This document shows positions 52,913 to 63,159 of a stretch of DNA of 64,000 nucleotides, piece by piece; positions within the stretch are counted from its first letter, which is position 1; each line of letters starts with the position of its first letter. The notes beneath the pieces were generated by a model. That model was not told the DNA's origin. It did no database searches and saw only the letters and a list, made by a program, of their open reading frames with translations. The DNA is taken from NCBI GenBank assembly GCA_023078685.1, contig JALGAS010000009.1, positions 2,604,001 through 2,668,000 of the forward strand, given 5' to 3'. A program made the translations under genes and the position numbers. This DNA is from Neopestalotiopsis rosae. Lineage: Eukaryota > Ascomycota > Sordariomycetes > Amphisphaeriales > Sporocadaceae.

Positions 52913-54454
52913 TTACATCCCTGCTCGTTTCTCCGAATCTTGCTTTCTCCATTGTTTCTTGACCGCGTCTGGTGTCCTCCTTAGAGCAATACCAATGCGA
53001 TGGTCTGTCCATCCTCTAGCCTTGTATTCCCGAAGCTTAGTTTCATCCCCAGTAAGCCATGGGCGTTTTTGTGATAGACGCTTCCGTCGACGCTGCTTCG
53101 AAATAGTGCGTGAAGGAGCCGACACTTCTTCGTTTACGTGGGAGTCCAAGTCGTTACAGTCAAAGTCCAATAGCTCGTTGTACTCGACACTGCCTGCGGG
53201 ATCAGATGGAACATCCGTACTAGGGCTCAGTAGGCCCATACTGGAGGCTGCGTTGTTGATGAAACTTCGCAAGTTCAAAAAAGCATCTACCGAGAAGGTG
53301 ACGGTAGCATGAGTCGGCAGAGCTCGATTACTTTGGTTTGTTGGATTGCGCTGGACATATGGGATAGCGTCGTCGACGGAAGAATGACCACCCCTGGAGC
53401 TTCCGTTCTCTTCGTGTATCCCGTCGTCTGTCATTTCGATGTCTTGTTCGTCGCCAGGATGTTCGTCCTCCCCCTGAATATCCTCCGAACTCTCTTCTCC
53501 TCCATCCTCTCCGAAAGTAGAAGAGTCCGTGCCGGTATCCGGTTCGCTAGAGTCTGTTGTTGTAGGGCGTTGACCTTTACGGGTAAGCTCATCCCTGTCA
53601 TGTTGTAGTGCCTCCTCGAAGACATCCCTCTCGTTTTCCGTCAACTCATCATCGAAGCTGCAGTCCGTTAATCGATCATCGTCGCCCTCGTCTTCCGAAA
53701 GTGCGGCTGGCAGGTTTATGGGTTCGTTCGTGCCAGATCTAGGGCCATCTTCATTTTCGTCCCAGGCATCCTCATCGCTGACATCCTCTCCAACCCTTTC
53801 GTCCACCTCGTCGCACTCGTGATTCTCTTCATTTTGTGCCTCAGGCTCTTCTTCACCATGTCCAATATGATTAGCCGAGTTATTTAATTGCTCGGCATTG
53901 ATCTGGCTGTCAGAGCGGCAGTGCTCAATAGATGATTCTTCAATCTCTTGGATAGGTCCTTCGTAGAGCACGGTCTCATGACTATTGGGGTGGAGAGGGT
54001 AACACGACTTGCAAAGCTGCGGTGTGAACAAGCAGGTCTTACACTCGTATCGAATGGCAGAGAGCTTCTCATAGCAATACAGGCAGTAATGAACAGTCTC
54101 GGAGTACTCATTTCGAGCGAACCCCATCCCTGATCGGCTGGTGGTGTGACTGGTTCTCGTGACTTGCCTCCTGGAAGTCTCGAGACTAGAAGTGGAAGCT
54201 TGGGCCTCTGTTGGTGTTGTCAATAGCTCTTCTGGTTGATGCTTGCTGCGCACATGCAACCAAGTCGCTTGATGCGAAGCAGTTTGTGCGTTGCCAGCCA
54301 AGTTGGCTCCATCTTCATTACTTCGGAGTTGGGGTTGCGACGAAGAGCCTGCCAAGCTTTGGCGACACTTGGCGGTCGCTCTTTTGTTATGTTGTTGCCG
54401 ACGCAGGTGGTCTGCGTAGGTCACGGTATTGAAGGCTCGATTGTCAGCAAACAT
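52913..54454 (-). CDS. ZZ-finger and Myb/SANT-like nuclear protein, 513 aa
   Basis: Single-exon frame from ATG 54454. Residues 124-159 form a ZZ-type zinc finger: CLYCYEKLSAIRYECKTC, then LCKSC and HPNSH, with the Y-x-C-x2-C core. Residues about 165-350 are extremely acidic (runs of Glu/Asp), typical of histone- or basic-protein-binding linkers. The C-terminus, residues about 465-505, is a Myb/SANT-like three-helix motif (RPWLTGDETKLREYKARGWT, then IGIALRRTPDAVKKQWRK) preceded by a basic RRRKRLSQKR that could be a nuclear signal. The combination ZZ - acidic - Myb suggests a chromatin or transcription cofactor. No match to ADA2, which has ZZ then SANT close together and a SWIRM domain. Confidence 0.75.
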   Translation of the reverse strand: MFADNRAFNTVTYADHLRRQQHNKRATAKCRQSLAGSSSQPQLRSNEDGANLAGNAQTASHQATWLHVRSKHQPEELLTTPTEAQASTSSLETSRRQVTRTSHTTSRSGMGFARNEYSETVHYCLYCYEKLSAIRYECKTCLFTPQLCKSCYPLHPNSHETVLYEGPIQEIEESSIEHCRSDSQINAEQLNNSANHIGHGEEEPEAQNEENHECDEVDERVGEDVSDEDAWDENEDGPRSGTNEPINLPAALSEDEGDDDRLTDCSFDDELTENERDVFEEALQHDRDELTRKGQRPTTTDSSEPDTGTDSSTFGEDGGEESSEDIQGEDEHPGDEQDIEMTDDGIHEENGSSRGGHSSVDDAIPYVQRNPTNQSNRALPTHATVTFSVDAFLNLRSFINNAASSMGLLSPSTDVPSDPAGSVEYNELLDFDCNDLDSHVNEEVSAPSRTISKQRRRKRLSQKRPWLTGDETKLREYKARGWTDHRIGIALRRTPDAVKKQWRKQDSEKRAGM

Positions 54455-54996
54455 TTCAAGAATTCCGGATGTGGTCCAGCTGCGATTAAATTGTAGTTAA
54501 CAGTCATGGTGATTGCGACTAGGAGTTTACAGTAAAAGGACAGAACACAAATATGCATGTTTTATCCCTTGGACCTTACCGTCTGGGCCAAAAAGAGTGC
54601 GGGGTGGAAGATACATCGAGCAGACTAGAGGTACATCGAATAACGGGAAGAGGTGGCGCAGTTGCTCCCAAGCGTCCGGGAAGGTATGTCGCATACTTCC
54701 AAAAGTGGAAGTGTTGTTGCAAGGAGGAAAACGTAATGAAATATAACCTGACTCTGCAGCTCTTTGGCAAGTCTGTAACATTTACTTCGGAAGTTGACAG
54801 ACTGAGCGCGCATGTCGGAGTGTCCCTTTCAACCCGTGTTCCATTTTCATGCAGTCTAAAAAGTGGCTTAAGAGGGCTCTTTCTGCGGTCGTGGAAGACG
54901 ATATCTTTCGCGATTTCAGCTACACTTGAAGCCATCGAAATATCGAGGACGCAAAGCGCATATTCCGGGTCCGTATGTGTCTGTATGCTTAACTAA
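54455..54996. other. Intergenic; overlapping frames, none supported
   Basis: A minus frame at 54576-54935 starts MASSVAEIAKDIVFHDRR and a plus frame at 54553-54996 overlaps it. Neither has a recognisable domain. Confidence 0.35.
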
Positions 54997-55290
54997 TCAA
55001 AATCCTCCCGGGGAACCGTCGCCGTCCTGAAGTTGCCTTTCGCTCTCCTTTCCTAAGGGCGTGGGCAGGTCAGCTTGAGCGGTATTGGTGTATTGTGTAG
55101 CTGCAGGCACTTCATTCAATAATGACTGAATACCTATCCTTTTCTGCGTGAGGGTAGCGCTATTTTGCTGCTCTTGTGCAGTACTCTTCTCTATGTCTCG
55201 TCTAGTCGTGCTGAATTTGTCCAAGATGTTGAAATACGGATAGACGGAAGACTTCTGCACCGGAATGGACAATTACCTCTGTTGCCATGG
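54997..55290 (-). CDS. Small hypothetical protein, about 90 aa
   Basis: Minus-strand frame reading KSSVYPYFNILDKFSTTRRD and a Gln/Glu-rich helix (IEKSTAQEQQNSATLTQKRI), ending DGDGSPGGF. The frame has no ATG of its own; an ATG at 55290 (MATE) is in phase only if 22 nt (GTAATT...GTGCAG) are removed, too short for a normal intron. It could be a 3' exon. Family not recognised; coiled-coil-like. Confidence 0.3.
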
Positions 55291-55523
55291 TCCTGCAGTT
55301 GAACCGGAATATAGGTAGGTGATGATACTTTATGTGGTATCTGGATCATGAATTAGATAGCAGGAGGTTGATGGATGTATTTGGCAGCAACAATAAAATT
55401 CGAAGGAGGAGGAAGATAGAAGGGCTTATATAGACGATAAAAAGTCAAGCTTGACGAGCCAGGTGAGCCGGCTACAAAAGCGCACTAGAGGCTGTTTACA
55501 TATTAGGCCAACAATACAGAACC

Positions 55524-55893
55524 ATGGCCGGTCGACTATGGGTTGGAATGGATTTTAGTGTACGTTTTCAGCTCTTATGCATATAAAAGGAGTGGCCTGT
55601 TTACAGCGTTGATGTACGGAAGAGATGTGGTCTGGCTTGTCGCTTCCTCCAGCAAACTTGCTAGCCGCCGGATAATACATTATGGTCACCGTCATCTCAA
55701 ATCGCAAAAACCGATTTTGAGTCTTGCTGAGGTGGAGAATGGATCATGCTGGACGAAGTACATTACTGTAGACTCAAAAGCGCCATGTTTCCTGCTCGAA
55801 GAGCGAAATCCCGAACTGAATGAGTACGGAAGGTTAGACAAATTATGTGAAGTGCGATATAACCAATGTGCACAGCCAGTGAAAGTATTGTGA
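55524..55893 (+). pseudogene. Hsp70-like N-terminal remnant
   Basis: ATG 55524 reads MAGRLWVGMDF, like the beta-1 strand and start of phosphate loop 1 in fungal Hsp70-like proteins (usual continuation G-T-T-x-T). A GTGTAC donor and TTTACAG acceptor (about 55557-55608) lead into LMYGRDVVWLVASSSKLASR, RIIHYGHRHLKSQKPILSLA and EVENGSCWTKYITVDS, a region that in such proteins follows loop 1. The loop glycines and threonines and the whole rest of the ATPase domain are missing. It is short and diverged, so the assignment is tentative. Confidence 0.35.
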
Positions 55894-57095
55894 TAGGACC
55901 TATCAGCTTATGTCGGCGCACTATGTCCCGACAGAGGAAAAACTTCAATGGGTGCAGAAGGATCGACCTTGCAGGCCCTTGCTATCTGATTGCCAGGTTG
56001 GCAATTATGATCAAAAAGAATAAGCCACACCAAGATATGGCATATGTGAGGATGACATCCATCTCCATATAACTTCTGCGTAAGAGTGATCACAGTGTTG
56101 GTGGCTCTTGATTCGTTGCTGTGGAAGAAATCAAGCCGTATATATTTATATTTCCCCGGTTATTTGTCTGATGAATGAAGTGATGATCTGATGATGCGGA
56201 ACGCACGTTTCAGTGTACCGTACATAGTGACTGAAATGAAGTTGGGGCGCCTCCATAAGTGGAACAAGTGGCAGTGGAACACCAAAACGATCCAAAGAGC
56301 TAGTAGTGTACTGCTCAATCTCATTCGGGAATAGTATCCACAACAACTCCACTAGTGGACTTTATCGACGGTTTTGGCTTCATTGACTGCAAAAGATGTT
56401 TTGTGCTATAGTATGTATGTACAGTGAGTAACGAAATCGGCTTCCGCATTCTTTGACTGGAATGTTTTCCAACATGTCTAATTTCGGCGCTGACACAGTG
56501 CTGTAATATAATCATCCAAAGTCGCTGATGCTGACAATCATAGCATAGCAGAAAATTTCAGGGCGGTCCATGAACAGTCAGTAACCAAATACTCAACGAT
56601 TAATTGCTTACAGCTCATCCAAATTGCTACTGATGTACTTCATGGCCTACAAAGAAAGAGTTCGCAATCGTATCATCTGCAAAATATTACTTGTATTTGG
56701 CTTCTATGCGTATCTCGAAAGTCACGATGTCCTGAATGAGATTAACACATCATTTTTAATCGAGCATCAATGATCGCGCACAACATCTACAGCACCTCTG
56801 TCGCCCGAGCCTTGGCGAAGAACGCATCCCTTCCCGCCCAAGCTGTACACGTTTTTGGCTTAGTGTCGATGCTTTGTTTGCTACATTTAAAAACGCCGTT
56901 TTTGGATCTGCCAAAAAGGTCGTTTGCATCCTGTTTTGGATCGAATTGAACGCAAACAACATGCTTCTGGAAGATTCTTGTGCTTGTTCTGCACGTTGAG
57001 GGAGAAGTGAGTACATATCTAATCTTCACATTCTGGATCTGTTGCTGTGAGCGCGATTTGACTGCACGCTGTGGCAACACGACTTTTGCGATAAT
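55894..57095. other. Intergenic, no gene recognised
   Basis: AT-rich with short frames on both strands. Nothing supportable. Confidence 0.45.
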
Positions 57096-57569
57096 GGCTG
57101 ATTTTGGCTCTCAAGATGATTTCTTCACACAGATTAATCGCTGGCCATCTTTCCTCCAGCACCAACACGTGGAGTCATGCTCGAATACACCAGCTTCGCT
57201 GTTCTCCCAGAATTCTAACGGCTCGACTGACGATCTCCTGGAACATACCAATAACCACGATCCCGACAACAAGCCGAGGCTATCGTACTCCATCGAATGG
57301 CGGATAAGCCATAATGGAAAGAAGTTTCCTAAGATACCGAGTCAGATGTGACCCATACGCTGGAGACATACTGGGCAGATGTCATGAAATCAAAGGTGGA
57401 GAAATATGCTGCGAAGAAGTTGGCATCGTACGGAAATCGTCATGTTGAGGACACCAACGTCACTATGTGTGTTGCGCATCGCTCCGTTCGCGATCTGGTC
57501 AAGTCCTACAATGGCCTGAGTCTCGAGTGGCGTGACCTAGACCGACATATTTCTGACCAGGTTGCGTAA
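57096..57569 (+). pseudogene. Conserved fungal hypothetical protein, frameshifted
   Basis: ATG 57096 opens MADFGSQDDFFTQINRWPSF..., then LSYSIEWRISHNGKKFPK and a stop at 57351. The other frame continues at once with ESDVTHTLETYWADVMKSKV, EKYAAKKLA, HVEDTNVTMCVAHRSVRDLV and LEWRDLDRHI to 57569. Together this follows a widespread fungal protein family of unknown function with the order Y-x-x-EWK...N...K, then L-x-P-x-x-YW, DDT-x-V-x-x-S-x-T-x-R-S-x-RDL and DW-x-x-I-E. A single-base slip at about 57330-57345 explains the break. The family's usual downstream part is missing here. Confidence 0.55.
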
Positions 57570-57957
57570 GGTAGGAATCGTTGACCACTGTCCAGTTTGA
57601 AACAGTTGATGCATGGCAACAGTTATTAGTAGGCAGTAACATGATCAGATATGCCGTGCACATATCATAGCAACCCGCATGATCCAACGGAGGCGAACAT
57701 ATCTATGACTATTCTATGCGAAATTTGGACTTATAATCTTCACAAATTGTTTAACCCGTTGAGCTCTCATCCCACCATGTCATTCGCTATATGTCTTCAG
57801 CCCTTGCCACAGTCTGCGGGGTAATTCTCCCCGCTGCAGGATTCAGCCCATACCAATATTTGTTTGTCTACCAAAACGTGTACTTATCAACTCCAAAACA
57901 TAAACAGATTCCATCGGTGACAGCCAGTCAGCCAATCGCATGACAAATCTTCATTGC
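57570..57957. other. Intergenic, no gene recognised
   Basis: 3' flank of both the frameshifted gene (plus) and the 4-TM gene (minus). Confidence 0.45.
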
Positions 57958-58590
57958 TCATACAGCCCGTTGTTGCCTCATCGGTTGTAGAAGCAATTTG
58001 TTATAAACAACATAGCCTACCAAGGAAACCAGTAAACACGAGCCTTTTGCACTAACAGCTGCAATGGCAATGGCGGACCATGCGCCCCCCTGTGCCGAGT
58101 ATACATTCAGCAGTGTATTACCCAATCCCAGGAGCGAGTTCGAAAGTACAGGCCTATGTACTTGTGAGTTAACAGTATCAATCAAGATCTGAGGATTGAA
58201 TGTAGATTTCACGCACATAACTATGCGATTCAGAACCCATATGTAGCTTTGTTTCCAGATCCACCATACATAACCCAGCGCTGCTATGGACATGAAGAAC
58301 AACATGCAGGCAATGACGAGTAAGGGCGGGTTCTTCAGAGCTTTGAGCGCAGGCTCGTTGCTCTGCAGTGCACTGCTGATGACTTCAGATCGACTGATAG
58401 AAGTGAATGTCGAGGGCAGCACAAGAAACCCGGCCAGCAAGGACCAGCTCAATGCCGTACAAGCTGCCGCGTAGTACCATGGTACGGCCTGGTCATTTTC
58501 GATGAGCATCTTGATGTACTGTGCCGATTTCGCCCGTTGGGCTCTTAGGCGTTCTTTGAGCCGTCGGCGAGAATCTGTGCTGAACTTCAT
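57958..58590 (-). CDS. Multi-pass membrane protein, 210 aa, about four TM
   Basis: Single-exon frame from ATG 58590. A basic N-terminus (SRRRLKERLRAQRAKSAQYI) precedes hydrophobic segments at about residues 39-60 (AAACTALSWSLLAGFLVLPS), 90-112 (LLVIACMLFFMSIAALGYVW), 150-175 and 180-200 (LLVSLVGYVVYNKLLL). No signal peptide. Proteins of this kind are common in fungi but their function is not known to me. Length and composition look complete. Confidence 0.6.
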   Translation of the reverse strand: MKFSTDSRRRLKERLRAQRAKSAQYIKMLIENDQAVPWYYAAACTALSWSLLAGFLVLPSTFTSISRSEVISSALQSNEPALKALKNPPLLVIACMLFFMSIAALGYVWWIWKQSYIWVLNRIVMCVKSTFNPQILIDTVNSQVHRPVLSNSLLGLGNTLLNVYSAQGGAWSAIAIAAVSAKGSCLLVSLVGYVVYNKLLLQPMRQQRAV

Positions 58591-59590
58591 CGTAGTTGAC
58601 TGATGTGTGACAGGTCAGGAACGTTTCTGGGATGATAAGTCTCGGTATTATACTGGCATTGCCAAGAAGATTCCTATGTCCATAATGCGATCAATACTGG
58701 GTGCATAGAGGACAATTCGTCCGGTTCTTTTCCGTGTCATTTCCGGCTCCAATGTACAATGGCCAAAAGTGAAGCTGGAGTTCATCAAATACGAAGCAGC
58801 GTGCAAAGATTGCTATAAAAGCATTCTGTTTTGACATATTCTGGAACTTATGGCCACAGTTTATGCTTTGCTCGGAAACAAGAAAGTATTGTTACGTATC
58901 TCGATCGTGAGTGATGCATCCAAGCATATAAGTTTACCCACGAGACCGGAATCAAGAGAGAAAAAAATAAACGAGAGATAGAACATGTAAAGATCCTGTC
59001 CAATCATTCTTGCTGCTCAATGTCTAGACTACCGAAAGGAAACATGCTTACAGCATCTCAGTTCAACTAACATATTCGCAGATACTGAGTGAGCTCAACG
59101 CTGGCCATGGCATTTTCTGAGACCTCAAGTACTTGCTCCAATACAAGTGCTTTCTACTTGGAGGATTTCGCAAAGCGACTACCCACCAACGAATGCAAAT
59201 CGGTTGTTTCACAGCGACAAAAGCTCAGTGTCGAGAATAAGAGTCTAAGATGGCAGGTCGATGGATTAACCAACAGCTAGACCTCGATAAGTATGCTGCT
59301 ATCAAACATTAGTAGCGGGGCTAGCTATCTAAATAGAATATTGGATGAGGGAGAGCTCGGTAGGGATCACGAGCGAAAGAAGTGGGTAGCTAATTGTGCT
59401 CCATTTTAAACTGGTTGATTGATTGTTATTCATGTATTTTTTTGCTTCATCGAATCGGAAGTTGATGCTAGGGGGTGAGTCAATTTACTTTGTTAAAATT
59501 ATTACATCATTCAGTTATCCCGAGTTTTTGTTTCCGTCGAAATATTTTGTTCGTATATAAAGACATCACCAAGAACCAACGATGATTGAA
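58591..59590. other. Intergenic, no gene recognised
   Basis: A 63-codon plus frame at 59089-59280 (Ser/Thr/Cys-rich start, then helical) is the longest; not called. Confidence 0.4.
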
Positions 59591-59957
59591 GGTACAAGTA
59601 CTGCTGTGATACCACTGGTGACCAATGCTCAGGACTTGGACTTTGGTATAATGGGGGCAAATTGCCGATAATATGAAACCTGAGGACCATATTTGTCGGT
59701 GAAGAGCCGCTGGCATACTCGAAGAAGTCGCAATCTCCTGGACATTGTGTAGTGCTCAATATGTTCTGGGATGAGGAGTGTAAATAGTTGGTGTATGACG
59801 GTCGATACTGAGAAACTGCGGCAATGGTCGCAGGAGGATAGTGGAAGTATTGTTCGAAGGAGAGCTCGGCGGGCTTAGTGATATGTGAGGGCAGGAAGGC
59901 TATATCGAAGACGGAGTAGTCACTCGTAGGTCTTAGTGATTGTGTCGTATATGTGCG
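59591..59957 (-). pseudogene. Forkhead gene 5' fragment, duplicated copy
   Basis: This is the copy-B counterpart of the first 125 or so codons of the forkhead gene at 31701-32708. The start codon is kept but is followed directly by TAA where copy A has CAG, and the sequence stops well before the DNA-binding domain. The remaining frame (for example STTQCPGDCDFFEYASGSSP and TNMVLRFHIIGNLPPLYQSP) still matches copy A closely. Confidence 0.85.
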
Positions 59958-61279
59958 TTACATGTTGTCTCTAATCGAGCCTGTTGAAGTATGTCCACCG
60001 GTCAGCCAGTTGCAAAACATCAATAGTATATCGAGTAATCACTGCTGCTGGGGATACGCACAGTCGTGATGAAGTCCCCACTCCACGAGGTGCGAGTTAC
60101 TTCGAGATGAAGAACAATTTCTCTCGTAAGAGCAAACCAATCGGTCATTTGTCAATTGACGAGTATAGAGCGTTGAGTTGATTATGGCGGTCTGCTATAT
60201 TTTCTTGGACGCTTATCAAATATGGAAAACCTCGACAGGTTGCAGTGAATACAGTAGAAGAGATACGGTGGGTCATCATCGATCTCCCCGTGCCAGATTC
60301 AGTTGGAGTTCAAAAGTAGAAAAAGTAGATACATAATGAGTGCACGTAGAAGTAACATGCATTGGAGCTGGTTTTGTCGATGGAACGAAGCTAGAAATGA
60401 TCTCATCACATTTATGGGAATTAATATGTCGATACCATCCAGCTGCTTTAATCGAGCCCCGATCTGCAGTAATAGTTGAAAGATCCCTTCAAAGTCTCTA
60501 ATCGACATACTGTACTGCAAATTGTCTACAGTAGACAAAGCCGTCTACTTTCGTCACTCCGCTAACAGTGTCCGTGTTGAGCTCCGCACCCGGATGCCGG
60601 AGCTAGGACCCACATAAGACTGGTCTGCGGGCTTCCGTCGACCCGGCATGGCTCTTTCCCTGAACTCCGGAGCCGGCTTTCGAACCATTTCAGACAAGCT
60701 AAAATTTGAAGCAGGACAAATCGAGGGAATCTACAATTTCCATCGTGGGTCTGCTTGCCACGTTCGGGGCTTCATTAGACAGATTGCGCATGAAAATACA
60801 TTATTGTGCCAGGGTACTTTCAGACAAAGGCAGAGTCCGAGTAGGGTGACTAAAAAGTTTTGTGTGTGTTGAGCAGAGCACATAGCAGCCACGAACTGTC
60901 TTGCTTCACATTGTGTATGGGATTCAATTGTGTGAGTTTCAAGGATACCGCAAATATCTCGGGCAACTTCTGATTATGTCGGCAAGGACGGAACTGTTGG
61001 TTGCCACGCATCAAGTGTACTTCACGTGAGCGTGTGCATGGGCTTGAACAGACCTCAAGACGGTCGGTGGCTAACGATTTCTACCTATTCCCATCCCAAC
61101 ATTGAGCTTCGGGACGACAGTGCTGATCCACTTCAGCAGACCCCAGGTGGCACTGGACCAAGCCAAACTCTAAAATCAACTATAGTGGGGAGGCCGGATA
61201 TCACATCGTTACGTAGGACTTGGCTGGAGACGCTAAAGTAGCTGCTGGATATCCTTCCATATTGGGCACAAGCTGGCCC

Positions 61280-61800
61280 CGTACGTCACAAGGGTTCTCT
61301 TCCGGAATTGTATAAATCTCATGGAGCTCCCCTGACATTCCTGTCTTTAGTGTACCAGACTGTCGGGACATGAACTATCGCAACAAGAAAGCAGCACATG
61401 CGAGAACAGTGGACGGATCTGTGCTTGCAGTACATCCCCAGCATTGACGGAAGAACCTTTACTCATGTCACATTCTGTCCCAAACGAAGCAGAACGAATT
61501 CCTCTACGACACACACCGATCGTACACGGTAAAAGCGCTGTGCAAGAGCATAATATCGATTAGATACTTGCAGGTGTACGGTGCGATCACGACACAGGAT
61601 GCGTTCTGGAATTGCAACGTCGGACCTCGCTGGTAGCTTTCTGGACCCGAGTGTCATTCGCGTAGCCGATGCATTACCGGCAAACAAAGACGATATCGTT
61701 GTTGAATCACACGAGTCATGATTTATTTCACCAGGACCAGGCGATGAACAGGGTGGTTCTTGGTTGTTGCCAACGCCTGGAAAAGTCTCCTCGCCTGACA
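61280..61800 (-). repeat. Dispersed element copy inside duplication copy B
   Basis: Same structure as 34040-34560, lacking the minisatellite. The blocks CACAAGGGTTCTCTTCCGGA, CTGTCGGGACATGAACTATC, ACGGTAAAAGCGC and CTTGCAGGTGTACGG are all present. Confidence 0.75.
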
Positions 61801-62519
61801 GATGGACTTGCACTAGGTGTGGAGAAAAAGGCAAACAAAGGGAGACAAAAGCACCAACATGTTTGCGACCATGGCTGTGTGGATCTAGTGCATGTGGGGG
61901 CAAAGTCCAAAGCTAGCATGCAAAAATGTCTCGAGTCATTTCCGTGTCCTGTCGAGCGTGCGCGCTCGCTTGCACTTCTGGGTCGGACCGCAGTACGGGT
62001 GTCTGTTGCATGGCCCAAAGGCATACCGACCACTCGACGCAGGATCGCGACATGGAGCTGCAAATGCTTTCTCTCTTTTGTGGAGTCTCAAGATCTGCCG
62101 GACTTGGGTCTGGCACTAGGCTGGAATTGTAATTACAGCCGCGTGTTTGTCCTTATCCAAGGGTACGGAAGGATATCGTGTTGTCCGTCGTCTGACCCGG
62201 TCGACTTTGCGACAGTTCCATGCCATACTGCTTACCACCGATTCGCGCCTGTACGCAGCGGCTTTCCAGGGCGATCCTACACGATCTTGATTCCAGGCAG
62301 GTCAAGTTTGCACCACATGGCTTGCGGTGGAGACGAACCAAAACTGTAGTATGGGGTTCCCAGCCCAATCCCTGGCGCTAGAAGAGATATTCGGAAGCCA
62401 AAATGGGTACGAAAATGATCAGTACATGTAAGTATCTCCCTGGTGCAAAGCTTGGCTATTAATGTAAGAAGCTGCGGGCAGTCAGGGATGGAACGAGCGT
62501 GCCTACGTCTTTGTTTGTT

Positions 62520-62640
62520 CCCAACACAGAAGAGTAATCCATCACAGAACAGTATCCAACCACAGAACAGTATCCAACCACAGAACAGTATCCAACCACA
62601 GAAGAGTAGCCCAGCATGGAAGAGTCCCCTGTCACCGAAG
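62520..62640 (+). repeat. Minisatellite, 18-bp units
   Basis: Three to four near-exact units of CAGAACAGTATCCAACCA with diverged units on both sides (62525-62635). It begins exactly where segmental duplication copy B ends, so the duplication breakpoint lies in or next to the array. Confidence 0.8.
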
Positions 62641-62768
62641 TTGTCCCAATACAGAAGGGTATCTCGACAACCACTCCGCCTCCAACAGTCTAGAACGGAC
62701 ATCCTTCCGAAATACGACGATTGAATAGAACACACAATGATATTTCAGAATGGCACAATCTCGACATA

Positions 62769-62952
62769 GTCTTCTGTCCTGTTTATTTGGGCTACACTTC
62801 TGTGGTACTGTAGGATACTCTTCTGTGTTGGGGTATTCTTCTGTGCCTTGGATATTCTTCAGTGCTGGAACACTGTTCTATACTGCGATATTCTTCTGGG
62901 ATATTCTTTTGGAATACTCTTCTGTTGCGATACTCTTCTGTGCTGGAACAGA
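62769..62952 (-). repeat. Degenerate minisatellite array
   Basis: About ten diverged units of the form GGATACTCTTCTGTGYTGG, in orientation opposite to the array at 62520-62640. The lead-in is shared with 1222-1250. Confidence 0.75.
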
Positions 62953-63159
62953 AAGTGAAGCGGCGCTGAATGTAAACACACTTGGTCCATAACTGACTGC
63001 TCGCAAGTCGCAACTTCATGATGTACAGTAGATGAATTTAAAACAATAAGCTTAATACAGCAAGTATATAGTTTGTCCACGTCTAACATTAAAACAGTCT
63101 ACCTCAAGAAAGCGAGGCATTGAGAAAATTGCATCTGCCTCCATATCGGGCCAACAAAG

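Larger units (their letters stand above)
59591..62519 (+). repeat. Segmental duplication, copy B
   Basis: Direct copy of 32337-35313. Differences are scattered substitutions, mostly transitions, and small indels; the T19 tract and a second GCCTACGATC...CGATC duplication at the right end of copy A are lacking. At its left edge copy B shows GATGATTGAAGGTAC while copy A has GATGATTGA, 45 extra bases, then GGTAC, so copy B has a small edge deletion or the junction used a short homology. The Zn2Cys6 gene adjoining copy A is not repeated. Confidence 0.92.

Noticed and set aside
35244..54454. Secondary-metabolite gene cluster around the Zn2Cys6 factor
   Set aside because: No polyketide synthase, NRPS, terpene cyclase, P450 or transporter is present; the neighbours are chaperone, chromatin-type and unknown proteins.
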